Assembly (NCBI GenBank): GCA_030424955.1
Contig: JAUHVS010000182.1
Span: 1 to 9,289 of the forward strand
Source of the DNA: a bacterium
GTDB taxonomy: Bacteria; Myxococcota_A; Bradymonadia; UBA7976; UBA1532
Length of the DNA: 9,289 bases
Reading direction: 5' to 3'
Each line of letters starts with the position of its first letter. The first letter of the stretch is position 1. This document shows positions 1 through 5,836 of the stretch, piece after piece. Both the position numbers and the translations under genes were made by a program. Below the pieces are notes generated by a model that worked only from the letters and a program-made list of their open reading frames with translations, was not told the DNA's origin and did not search any database.

Positions 1-396
1 CACCGCTACTACCGGCTGGACGACGCCGCGCTGCGCGGGCTGGCCCGGCGCATCGCCGAGGCCGACGCCCTGTCGGAGATCGGGGCGGGCGTCGAGATCG
101 ACGCCGCCGACCGCCGCATCGTGAAGGGCTACCTGCGCGACGGGCGGCTCACGGCGATCCCGTCGCAGCGCAAGAAGCGCGCGGCGGTGCTGCGGGCGCT
201 GGCCGGGGACTTCGAGGCCGGGCGCACCTACACGGAGCGCGAGGTCAACGCGGTGATCAAGGGCTGGCACGACGACATCTCGACCCTGCGCCGCGAGCTC
301 GTGATGGCGTCCTGGCTGCTGCGCGACCCGGCGGGCTCGGCCTACCGCCTCAACCCCGACGTGCCCCACGGCCCGCTGCCCAGCGGCCGCTGGTAG
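1..396 (+). CDS. DUF2087-domain transcriptional regulator, C-terminal part (5' end outside window)
   Basis: Frame 1 is open from the first base to the TAG at 394-396, giving 131 visible residues with no start, so the gene enters from the left. Residues about 39-117 match the DUF2087 pattern: a 'GRLTAIP' strand, a basic 'RKKR' helix start, 'GRTYTEREVN', then 'HDDISTLRREL' and a closing 'YRL'. In known proteins this domain commonly follows an ArsR-like winged helix, and the first visible residues (HRYYRLDD, then an Ala/Arg/Leu helix) look like the end of such a helix-turn-helix domain. It is therefore probably a cytoplasmic DNA-binding regulator; its ligand and target cannot be read from here. 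A GTG at 121 could start a shorter protein, but the upstream codons fit the family and run on without a stop, so I treat that codon as internal. The gene stands alone, 209 bases ahead of the lipoprotein genes. Confidence 0.85.
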   Translation, partial: HRYYRLDDAALRGLARRIAEADALSEIGAGVEIDAADRRIVKGYLRDGRLTAIPSQRKKRAAVLRALAGDFEAGRTYTEREVNAVIKGWHDDISTLRRELVMASWLLRDPAGSAYRLNPDVPHGPLPSGRW

Positions 397-605
397 GACG
401 CGGGGCCCCTGACAGGCGGTCTGGGGTGGCCGCGGGGCGCCCAGGGGGGGCTGTATCTGGCCGGTCGTTTCTGACGGCATCGGGTTGGCATGTCTTGACT
501 GCGGGGTGAGTCGCCCGCGCACCCCCCACGCCTTGTCCTCGGAGGGGCCGGGCAGTACCGTCATTGCCGGACGAGGTTGGGTGGCTGGCACAGGGAGGCC
601 CCGCG
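397..605. other. Intergenic region upstream of the lipoprotein pair
   Basis: This 209-base gap must hold the end of the regulator transcript and the promoter of the lipoprotein genes. It contains a GGGGCCCC palindrome at 402-409 and a G-rich tract near 443-450, but no convincing hairpin followed by a T-run. A TTGACT at 495-500 resembles a -35 box, yet no -10-like hexamer lies at a suitable distance. No credible small ORF was seen. Confidence 0.5.
592..598 (+). promoter_or_regulatory. Shine-Dalgarno that fixes the start of the first lipoprotein
   Basis: AGGGAGG lies 7 bases before the GTG at 606. It favours that GTG over the TTG at 564, which has no comparable site and would put 14 extra residues ahead of the signal peptide. 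Confidence 0.7.
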
Positions 606-2159
606 GTGGGTGAGCGTTCGAACAGGGGACTCTGTGGGCTGATCGGCGTGCTGGTCAGTCTGGTGGGCTGTGTGGGCACCCCCGGCGAGCGTGGGACCTC
701 GTGCACCGTGCAGGTCAACCCAGACGGGCGCAAGACGCTGTCGTGCGAAGACGGGACGACGGTGCCCCTGGCAGATGGCGCGGACGGCCGTGATGGCGCC
801 GACGCGCCAAGCCGCCACTGTGACGCCGTGGACAACGGCGACGGGACGCTGACCCTCGACTGCGGAGACGGGCGGGTCTTCGTGGTGGATCAGGTACAGC
901 CACCTATGCCAGACGCGTCCACGGTGCTGTATGGCTCGTACGTCATCCGCAACAGCCTCGACGCGGAGCGGCTACACGGCATCACCGAGATCACAGAGGA
1001 TCTGCGGATCGATGCCCCCGGCGTGTTGGCTGTGTCGGTGCGCGGCCTGCGCACCGTCGGGCGGCATGTCATCGTCGAGGATCAGCGCGACGTGACCGCG
1101 ATCCGGCTGCCCGACCTCGTCTCCGTGGGCGGCGAGCTGCGGCTGGACCGCAACCGGGCGCTCGCGACCGTTGAGGTGCCGGCCCTTGTCAGCGTCGGCG
1201 GCAGGATCTTGGTCCGGTCGGACGCCGTGAGGCAGGTGGACCTCTCCCGCCTCACGACAGCGCCGGTCGTGTATCTGCGAGACAACCCCAACCTGGTCGC
1301 CCTGGACCTGCCATCCCTCGCCACCGCCGGCGAGGTGGCCGTCACACGCCACGACCGCCTGATCTCGATCGCGATCCCCGCGCTCGCGGCCGTGGACAGC
1401 CTCACCGTCGGCGAGAACGGTGCCCTGCGGATGGTCCGGGCGCCCGCCCTTACGGCGGTCGGGGGCGCGGTGGACGTCGGCCTCAACGCCGCCCTCGAGG
1501 CCATCGATTTGCCCGCCCTCGAGACCGTCGCCCAGCACGTCGTTGTGCACGACAACCCCGCCCTCACGGCCCTCGACCTGCGCGTGCTCCGCGCGGTCGG
1601 GGCGCACCTGCGGATCTTCGGATCGGCCTTGGGTGCCATCGACCTGCCGGCGCTCGCGACTGCTGAACACCTGAACGTCTTCGACAACCCCGCGCTGTCG
1701 ACTGTGCAGGCGCCCGTGCTGGCCAGCCTCAGCGGCCGGCTGAGCGTGAACACCAACGACGGGCTCCAGACCCTGGTGCTGCCCGGGCTGACGCATGTGT
1801 CTGGCGTCGTGAACGTCTGGTCAAACGCCACCTTGCGGGCGGTCTCACTGCCTGCGCTGCGCTCGGCCGGGTTCCCTGAGATCCAGGACAACCCGGCGCT
1901 GAGGTCCATCGCCCTGCCGGTCCTCACCCAGGTCGAGGCGCTGCACCTGGCCAACAACGCGGTGCTGGACGCCCTCGACCTGTGGGCGCTGGCGCGCGTG
2001 GACGGGACGCTGTCGATCACGGGCAACCCACGGCTGCCGGCGTGCCTGGTGGACGCGCTGGTGGATCAGGTGCTGGCCGGGCAGGTCGAGCGGCGGGGCG
2101 CCCTCGAGGGCTGTCGGTGCGAGGTCGTGGCGGGCGTCGCCCAGGCGACCTGTCCATGA
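606..2159 (+). CDS. Surface lipoprotein with about 16 L-domain (leucine-rich beta-helix-like) repeats
   Basis: From GTG 606 the product is 517 residues. A signal peptide ends in the lipobox L-V-G-C with the lipidated Cys at 22, so it should be anchored in a membrane, plausibly the outer membrane. After a short Gly-rich linker come two similar Cys-paired hairpin modules (Cys33/Cys47 and Cys72/Cys86), each with an N-x-DG...T-L-x-C-x-DG pattern. They are joined by a short collagen-like GADGRDGADA spacer and resemble the small 'DUF7151-like' modules of myxobacterial lipoproteins (from memory). Residues about 120-475 are some 16 units of 20-23 residues of the form A-L-x-x-(I/L)-(D)-L-P-A-L-x-x-V-x-x-x-L-x-V-x-x-N, as in receptor L-domain/leucine-rich solenoids. 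A Cys-containing cap (Cys480, 503, 505, 516) closes it. No catalytic motif is visible; binding or adhesion is an inference. The next gene is a paralog with the same head and cap, 34 bases downstream, probably co-transcribed. Confidence 0.85.
   Translation: MGERSNRGLCGLIGVLVSLVGCVGTPGERGTSCTVQVNPDGRKTLSCEDGTTVPLADGADGRDGADAPSRHCDAVDNGDGTLTLDCGDGRVFVVDQVQPPMPDASTVLYGSYVIRNSLDAERLHGITEITEDLRIDAPGVLAVSVRGLRTVGRHVIVEDQRDVTAIRLPDLVSVGGELRLDRNRALATVEVPALVSVGGRILVRSDAVRQVDLSRLTTAPVVYLRDNPNLVALDLPSLATAGEVAVTRHDRLISIAIPALAAVDSLTVGENGALRMVRAPALTAVGGAVDVGLNAALEAIDLPALETVAQHVVVHDNPALTALDLRVLRAVGAHLRIFGSALGAIDLPALATAEHLNVFDNPALSTVQAPVLASLSGRLSVNTNDGLQTLVLPGLTHVSGVVNVWSNATLRAVSLPALRSAGFPEIQDNPALRSIALPVLTQVEALHLANNAVLDALDLWALARVDGTLSITGNPRLPACLVDALVDQVLAGQVERRGALEGCRCEVVAGVAQATCP
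963..2030 (+). repeat. Tandem L-domain repeat array (about 16 units) within the coding sequence
   Basis: About sixteen consecutive units of 20-23 codons encode a leucine-rich pattern with conserved L-P-A-L and a following V-G-G or similar turn. The asparagine-containing turn is often D-N-P or N-A. The units are well diverged at the DNA level, so this is an old protein repeat rather than a fresh DNA satellite. Unit 5 and unit 14 are shortened and lack the usual VGG turn. Confidence 0.75.
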
Positions 2160-2193
2160 TGTTGGGCGACGTGGGCCGTGGGGGCATCCGGCG

Positions 2194-2940
2194 ATGCGCG
2201 CGATGATGAACAGGCTGTGGTTGGCGTGCGCGCTCGGCGTGCTGGCGGGCTGCGTCGACGGCAGCCCGGGCGAGCCGGGGACTGGCTGCACGGTGCGCGC
2301 GAACGACGATGGCAGCCGGACGGTGGTGTGCGCGGACGGGACGTCCGTGACCCTGCGCGACGGGGCCGACGGCCAGGATGGTGCAGACGCCGAGGTCAGG
2401 GGCTGTGAGGCCGTCGACACCGGGGACGGGACCCTGACCATCGACTGTGGCGAGGGGCGGGTGTTCGTTGTGTCGCAAGCGGGCGCCGGCGCGCCGCGCA
2501 CGCCCCATGTGCTGCACGGCGACTACATGATCTTCAACAGCCTGGACGCTGAGGCGCTACAGGGCGTCACGGAGATCACGGGGAGCCTGGGGGTGCCGGC
2601 CGCGGGCCTGAGCACGCTGGCGCTCCCGGCCCTCACAGCCATCGGGGGGCGGCTCACGGTGTCCGGGCAGCGTGATCTGACCACCCTCCGGCTCCCAGCG
2701 CTCGTCGCCGTCGGCGAGCTGTTGCTGTCGAGCAACGCGCGGCTCGAGGCGCTCGATCTGCGCAGCCTGACGACGGTCGACCGCCAACTCCTGGTCTTGA
2801 GCAACCCCCAACTGCCGGCCTGCGTGGTCGAGGCGCTGGTGCAACAGGTGTCGGCCGGGGAGGCCGTCGCGAACAGTCAGAACCGCGAGGGCTGTACGTG
2901 CGAGGTGGTGGCGGGCCTGACAGAGGCGACCTGCCCCTGA
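2194..2940 (+). CDS. Surface lipoprotein, short paralog with about 4 L-domain repeats
   Basis: The product is 248 residues with a signal peptide and lipobox L-A-G-C, lipidated Cys20. It repeats the architecture of its upstream neighbour: two Cys hairpin modules (Cys32/Cys46, Cys71/Cys85) separated by the collagen-like GADGQDGADA, a G-x-Y-x-I-x-NSLDAE-x-L-x-G-x-TEIT entry segment near 109-128, L-domain units, then the C-terminal cap (Cys210, 234, 236, 247) ending T-C-P. Only about four repeat units (residues about 119-205) are present against about sixteen upstream. The start is uncertain: ATG codons at 2194, 2203 and 2206 are all in frame and no strong Shine-Dalgarno separates them (GGGGG at 2180-2184 is nearest), so coupling to the upstream gene is plausible. 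The choice does not affect the lipobox. Its function, probably ligand or surface binding, is inferred. Confidence 0.85.
   Translation: MRAMMNRLWLACALGVLAGCVDGSPGEPGTGCTVRANDDGSRTVVCADGTSVTLRDGADGQDGADAEVRGCEAVDTGDGTLTIDCGEGRVFVVSQAGAGAPRTPHVLHGDYMIFNSLDAEALQGVTEITGSLGVPAAGLSTLALPALTAIGGRLTVSGQRDLTTLRLPALVAVGELLLSSNARLEALDLRSLTTVDRQLLVLSNPQLPACVVEALVQQVSAGEAVANSQNREGCTCEVVAGLTEATCP
2548..2808 (+). repeat. Short L-domain repeat array (about 4 units)
   Basis: Four units of 20-22 codons are homologous in pattern to the array at 963-2030. The first, third and last units are most like the first, third and last units of the long paralog, so the internal units are the part that differs between the two genes. 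Confidence 0.65.
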
Positions 2941-2953
2941 GCGCGGCCGCTCG
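2938..2953. terminator. Hairpin between convergent genes
   Basis: GAGCG (2939-2943) pairs with CGCTC (2948-2952) around a CGGC loop, with a T-G wobble outside. It starts in the stop codon of the short lipoprotein gene and lies in the 17-base gap before the convergent gene's stop at 2958. It could end transcription from both sides. There is no T-run, so this is a weak call. Confidence 0.3.
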
Positions 2954-2957
2954 CCCC

Positions 2958-3839
2958 TCACCCCAGCGCGCACCACTGCGGGGGCTGCGCGTCGAAGAAC
3001 ACCACCGGGCCGTCGGGGCCCAGACACACCGCCTCGGGCTTGAGGCCGGGCCACTGGGCCAGGCGGCGCACCGGGGCGCCGTCGCGCAGGGGCCAGGGCA
3101 GGGCCCAGGCGCAGCCCACGTCGGGGCCGTCGGCGAGGGTGCTGGTGGCCCACAGGGTGCGGTCGTGCAGGGCCAGGTCGCTGAAGCCGCCCGGGGCGCC
3201 GTCGGTACCGGTGGGCAGGCGCACGGGCACGAAGGGGCGCACCGGGGTGGGGGCGTCGGCGGCGGCCGTGAAGATCTGCAGCGGGTCGGCCAGGTGCCAG
3301 AGCTGGGCGCGGCCCTGGGCGTCGAGGGGCGCCTTCAGGCCAAGGAGCAGGCCGCCGTCGGCCCAGGTCATGGCCTCGATGTCCAAGGCCTTGGCGCCGT
3401 CATCGTCGAGCAGCGGGGTCAGCGCGGGCAGCAGGGGCGTGGCGTGGGTCACGTGCAGGCGGCCGTCGTTCAGCACGCAGCGGATCAGCAGCTGCCGCTC
3501 GGGCTTGCGCTTGCCGCGGGCGCTGCGGGACTGGGAGGACAGCAGCCACAGGGCGCCGTCGGGGGCGCGGGTGACGGCCTCCAGATCGCTGACGGTGCTG
3601 AACCCGGCGGCGGGCAGGTCGAGCAGGGGCCAGGGCTCGGCGTCCACCCGGCCGGCGGTGTCCATCAGGAACAGCCACGGGGCGTCCTCGTCGGCGCTGC
3701 CCCGCAGGCCGGTGTCGTCGCTGATGAGCAGGTAGCGGTCGAGGCTCGGCAGCCACAGGGCGGCGCTGGGTTCGAAGCGCGTGCGGCTGCGCAGCGCGGC
3801 GGGCACCGACAGGGGGCGGGGGCGGTGGCGGTCGGACAT
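2958..3839 (-). CDS. DUF3616/phytase-esterase-like beta-propeller protein (cytoplasmic)
   Basis: Using ATG 3839 the protein is 293 residues. The frame stays open upstream to 4157, but those codons encode Arg/Ala/Pro-rich text and cross the neighbouring leader, whereas from ATG 3839 the sequence is propeller-like; a GAGG sits 4 bases before it. Three spaced acidic motifs mark the blades: SDLEAVT (85-91), LDIEAMTW (152-159) and LKPEAVCL (267-274), along with repeated W-L-L, D-G-G-L-L-L-G-L and D-G-P-V-V-F-F strands. The 'DIEA...GLLLGLKAPL...A' block resembles the 'DIEG...LyvGLRgP' signature I associate with DUF3616 and related esterase-like phytase propellers. No signal peptide is seen, so it is probably cytoplasmic. 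The substrate is unknown. It is convergent with the lipoproteins and divergent from the barrel gene, so it is its own transcription unit. Confidence 0.8.
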   Translation of the reverse strand: MSDRHRPRPLSVPAALRSRTRFEPSAALWLPSLDRYLLISDDTGLRGSADEDAPWLFLMDTAGRVDAEPWPLLDLPAAGFSTVSDLEAVTRAPDGALWLLSSQSRSARGKRKPERQLLIRCVLNDGRLHVTHATPLLPALTPLLDDDGAKALDIEAMTWADGGLLLGLKAPLDAQGRAQLWHLADPLQIFTAAADAPTPVRPFVPVRLPTGTDGAPGGFSDLALHDRTLWATSTLADGPDVGCAWALPWPLRDGAPVRRLAQWPGLKPEAVCLGPDGPVVFFDAQPPQWCALG

Positions 3840-3949
3840 GGGGCCTCGGGCGGTCCGCGGGCGGCCAGAGTGCCTCGCGCGGCGGGTCGCGGTCGAGGGG
3901 GCGCGCCAGGCGGCCACCTTTTCGTCGGGGGCCTGTCCGATTGCGCCGG

Positions 3950-3973
3950 GGTCGGCCGTCTTGCTCGCCGACC
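3950..3973. promoter_or_regulatory. Inverted repeat in the divergent promoter region
   Basis: GGTCGGC (3950-3956) and GCCGACC (3967-3973) are perfect 7-base arms around a 10-base centre. It lies in the 172-base region between the divergent genes at 3839 and 4012. It could be an operator or a 5' leader hairpin of the barrel gene. A GTCATGAC palindrome follows at 3976-3983. No clear -35/-10 pair was found nearby. Confidence 0.3.
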
Positions 3974-4011
3974 GGTCATGACGGGCCGGGAGACACGGGA
4001 GGTACACGACG

Positions 4012-4644
4012 ATGGCAAACGGGAACATGGGGCGCGGGCACACGGGGCACGGCTGGGTGGGGGCAGGCGCGGCCGCGCTGGCGGCGGCGGCGCTGCTGGG
4101 GGTGAGCCTGATCGGGGTCGCGCAGGCCGAGCCGGCGCCGCGGGAGGGGTTCTTCATCGGGGGGGGCTACAGCGCCACGCAGGGCAACTTCGACCTGGAG
4201 TCCGATGACGACAGCGGGGACTGGGGCTCGGGCTTCGGGCTGGATCTGGGCTACGCGTGGCCGGGCGGCTTCGGGTTGGGCGGCGGCTTCGCCTACGACG
4301 CCTTCACCTACAAGATCGACACCCCGCTGATCGACGGTGACCTGACGTTGGGGCTGTTCGCGGCGGATCTGTCGGCCTTCTACTTCCTGCCCCTCAGCGC
4401 GGACTTCGAGCTGACGGCGCGGGCGGGGCTGAGCTCCACGCAGGCGACCATCACGCTGGGGGACGTCGAGGCCGACGACAGCTCGGCCGGGGTGCACCTG
4501 GGCGTGGGCGGCGACTTCTTCTTCGGGGGCTCGGTGGCCCTGATGTTCGAGGTGATGTACCGCACCTACGGCGTGGCCTTCGCCCAGACCAAGGACGAAG
4601 AGGTCAGCAGCTTCGGCATCCGCCTGGGCCTGCGCTACCGCTGA
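4012..4644 (+). CDS. Outer-membrane beta-barrel protein
   Basis: The 210-residue product starts at ATG 4012, 8 bases after a strong GGGAGGT (3997-4003). The signal peptide is unusually long: a Gly/His-rich n-region (1-14), a hydrophobic Ala/Leu core (17-36) and an A-Q-A cleavage site after residue 39. The mature ~171 residues alternate polar and apolar residues with aromatic girdles: 'GFFIGGGYS', 'GFGLDLGYAW', 'FGLGGGFAYDAFTY', 'LSAFYFLP', 'FELTARAGLS', 'SAGVHLGVGGDFFF', 'ALMFEVMYRTY' and a closing 'FGIRLGLRYR'. That fits a small eight-stranded barrel of the OmpA-like/OMP_b-brl class. Its role is unknown; these are usually structural or adhesive. Acidic loops (residues 58-65 and about 153-159) may face outward. 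It is divergent from the propeller gene and 105 bases upstream of the ATP-grasp operon; the hairpins in that gap suggest separate transcription. Confidence 0.88.
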   Translation: MANGNMGRGHTGHGWVGAGAAALAAAALLGVSLIGVAQAEPAPREGFFIGGGYSATQGNFDLESDDDSGDWGSGFGLDLGYAWPGGFGLGGGFAYDAFTYKIDTPLIDGDLTLGLFAADLSAFYFLPLSADFELTARAGLSSTQATITLGDVEADDSSAGVHLGVGGDFFFGGSVALMFEVMYRTYGVAFAQTKDEEVSSFGIRLGLRYR

Positions 4645-4661
4645 GCCCCGCCCCTGACCGC

Positions 4662-4678
4662 CGCCCGCGAAAAGGGCG
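4662..4678 (+). terminator. Weak hairpin after the barrel gene
   Basis: CGCCC (4662-4666) pairs with GGGCG (4674-4678) around a GCGAAAA loop, 18 bases after the barrel stop codon. There is no T-run, so any terminator activity is speculative. Confidence 0.25.
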
Positions 4679-4708
4679 CGCGGCCCGGCTGTGCAGTGCC
4701 CCCCCGTC

Positions 4709-4730
4709 GGGCGCCCCCTTGGCGGCGCCC
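4709..4730 (+). promoter_or_regulatory. Leader hairpin ahead of the ATP-grasp operon
   Basis: GGGCGCC (4709-4715) and GGCGCCC (4724-4730) form a perfect 7-bp stem with an 8-base loop. It ends 5 bases before the GAGAGGG Shine-Dalgarno at 4736-4742. It may be a 5' leader structure or an attenuator; GC-rich sequence also makes such stems by chance. Confidence 0.3.
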
Positions 4731-4749
4731 CGGTCGAGAGGGCCCCGCC

Positions 4750-5133
4750 ATGCACCGCTACCCCTTTTTCGTTCCCAGCCGCGCCCTGTGGCGCCGGTCT
4801 GCCGCGGTCGTGCTGGCGCTGTGCGCCGGCGCCCACGCGGCGCCCGTGCGCCTGCACGTCGGGGGGGCGGCGCCTGAGCTGACGTACGTGTGCACCTTGA
4901 TCGATGGCCGCGCCGCCACGGTGGTGGCGCCCACCCGCGGGCGCGCCTGGAAGGCCTGCCAGGCCTGGGCCGCGGCCGTGGGCTCGCCGCTGAAGACAGT
5001 GCTGCGGCAGCGCGGCGCCGCGCCGGTGAATGTGCCCCGGGCCGAGGCGTCGCGCGCGGCCCTTGCGCCCGGCGCGGGTGTACGGGTTGACTTGGATCGG
5101 GTGAGCGGATCACCCGGAGGGGAATCAGCATGA
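4750..5133 (+). CDS. Small exported protein with one Cys pair, first gene of the ATP-grasp operon
   Basis: From ATG 4750 the product is 127 residues; GAGAGGG (4736-4742) lies 7 bases upstream. An earlier in-frame ATG at 4696 would only add 18 Pro/Arg-rich residues. The signal peptide has a basic R-x-x-x-R-R n-region, a core at 18-28 and an A-H-A cleavage site after residue 30. The mature ~97 residues hold two cysteines (Cys48 in a TYVCTL strand and Cys70 in a WKACQAW helix), which could form a disulfide in the periplasm. I do not recognise the family. Its stop overlaps the start of the PqqD-like gene (ATGA at 5130-5133), so its translation is probably coupled to that gene. It may be a substrate, partner or sensor of the downstream enzymes; that is inferred from gene order only. 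Confidence 0.75.
   Translation: MHRYPFFVPSRALWRRSAAVVLALCAGAHAAPVRLHVGGAAPELTYVCTLIDGRAATVVAPTRGRAWKACQAWAAAVGSPLKTVLRQRGAAPVNVPRAEASRAALAPGAGVRVDLDRVSGSPGGESA
5098..5122 (+). promoter_or_regulatory. Hairpin abutting the Shine-Dalgarno of the PqqD-like gene
   Basis: CGGGTGA (5098-5104) pairs with TCACCCG (5110-5116) around a GCGGA loop. The 3' arm takes in the first base of the GGAGGGG ribosome-binding site (5116-5122), and a U-G wobble could take in the second. The ATG is at 5130. Ribosomes finishing the upstream gene would melt the stem, which would couple the two genes. Confidence 0.45.
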
Positions 5134-5831
5134 GCGAGACGGATCAGACGATGCCGGCCGTGCGGACGGCGGGCGTGCAGACGACGACCCGGGACGGCGA
5201 GCTGTGGGTGTTCGACGCCCGCCACGGCCAGGGTCACCGCCTGGGGCCTGTGGCTGCGGCCGTGTGGCACGCGGCGGACGGGCACACCGGCGTGGCCGGG
5301 CTGGTCGCCGCTGCGCAGCAGGTGGATCCCAGCGCGAACGCGCGGCTCGTTTGGCAGGTGCTCGATGGCCTCGCAGACGCCGATCTGCTGACCGCCCGCG
5401 TGGCCCCGGCGGCCCCTGTTGTGGACCGCCGCGCCGCGCTCGGCGTGCTCGGGGCGGCGGCGATGGCCATGGCCTTCGGCGTGCGCCCCGCCCAGGCGCA
5501 GGACGCCCCGACCCGCGCGCCGACGTCGGCCGCGACGGCGGAGTCGGTCGCGCCGGTGGACAAGGCGCCGGCGGGCGAGGCCGCCCCGGCCCGCGCTGAT
5601 CGCGTGCGCAAGGAGCGCCAGCTCAAGGCCCAGATGGCCGAGCGCCGCAAGCTGCAGCAGGAGAAGAAGCGCAAGCAGGCCCACACGGAGCAGCGGGCCA
5701 AGGCGCGGCGGCCGGCGGCGGCCGGTGGCAGCCCCGCCAGCGAGGCGCCGGGCGCGGCGAAGAAGAAGAAGCAGGGCGACAAGGCCCCGGACGAGCGGGC
5801 CCAGAAGGCCTCGCCGACCAAGACCCGCTGA
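5130..5831 (+). CDS. PqqD-like (RRE-fold) protein with internal Tat-like segment and basic C-terminal tail
   Basis: The 233-residue product has a strong GGAGGGG 7 bases before ATG 5130. Residues about 10-90 fit the PqqD family: a strand pair 'ELWVFDARHGQGHRLG', then 'AAAVWHAADG', a helix 'VAGLVAAAQQV' and a last helix 'LVWQVLDGLADADLL'. PqqD-like folds are known as recognition elements that bind leader peptides for peptide-modifying enzymes. Next comes D-R-R-A-A-L (99-104) leading a hydrophobic stretch (102-117) and A-Q-A at 121-123, like a Tat signal or a membrane anchor but internal. Residues 154-193 are a highly charged, probably helical or coiled-coil segment, and the end (194-233) is a Lys/Ala/Pro-rich disordered tail. 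The PqqD part is likely cytoplasmic; the tail may be exported. It is followed 5 bases later by the ATP-grasp gene, its likely partner. Whether it is a chaperone, a scaffold or itself the modified substrate is unknown. Confidence 0.8.
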   Translation: MSETDQTMPAVRTAGVQTTTRDGELWVFDARHGQGHRLGPVAAAVWHAADGHTGVAGLVAAAQQVDPSANARLVWQVLDGLADADLLTARVAPAAPVVDRRAALGVLGAAAMAMAFGVRPAQAQDAPTRAPTSAATAESVAPVDKAPAGEAAPARADRVRKERQLKAQMAERRKLQQEKKRKQAHTEQRAKARRPAAAGGSPASEAPGAAKKKKQGDKAPDERAQKASPTKTR

Positions 5832-5836
5832 GCCCG

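Noticed and set aside
486..502. Possible sigma-54 promoter (TGGCATGTCTTGACTGC)
   Set aside because: The GG at 487-488 is twelve bases, not ten, from the next GC (501-502), and the -12 TTGC element is TTGA. The spacing does not fit.
495..523. TTGACT as a sigma-70 -35 box
   Set aside because: Seventeen bases downstream the sequence is CGCACC, with nothing like a -10 hexamer.
564..605. TTG 564 as the start of the long lipoprotein
   Set aside because: GTG 606 has a strong AGGGAGG at ideal spacing and gives a normal-length lipoprotein signal peptide.
972..2026. Two long minus-strand open frames across the long lipoprotein gene
   Set aside because: Their products are Arg/Gly/Ser/Thr-rich with no fold signature, as expected for antisense frames in GC-rich DNA, and the plus frame has a clear repeat protein.
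3840..4157. Upstream extension of the propeller gene to an ATG at 4157
   Set aside because: The extension is low-complexity Ala/Pro/Arg, would overlap the barrel gene's signal peptide region, and adds no homologous sequence.
2898..4208. Long plus-strand open frame across the propeller gene
   Set aside because: It is Gly/Ala/Gln-rich text with no domain; the opposite strand carries the coherent propeller protein.
5130..5831. Reading the basic tail of the PqqD-like protein as a histone H1-like DNA-binding domain
   Set aside because: The Lys/Ala/Pro composition is similar, but the hydrophobic Tat-like segment and the operon context argue for an envelope location; composition alone is not enough.
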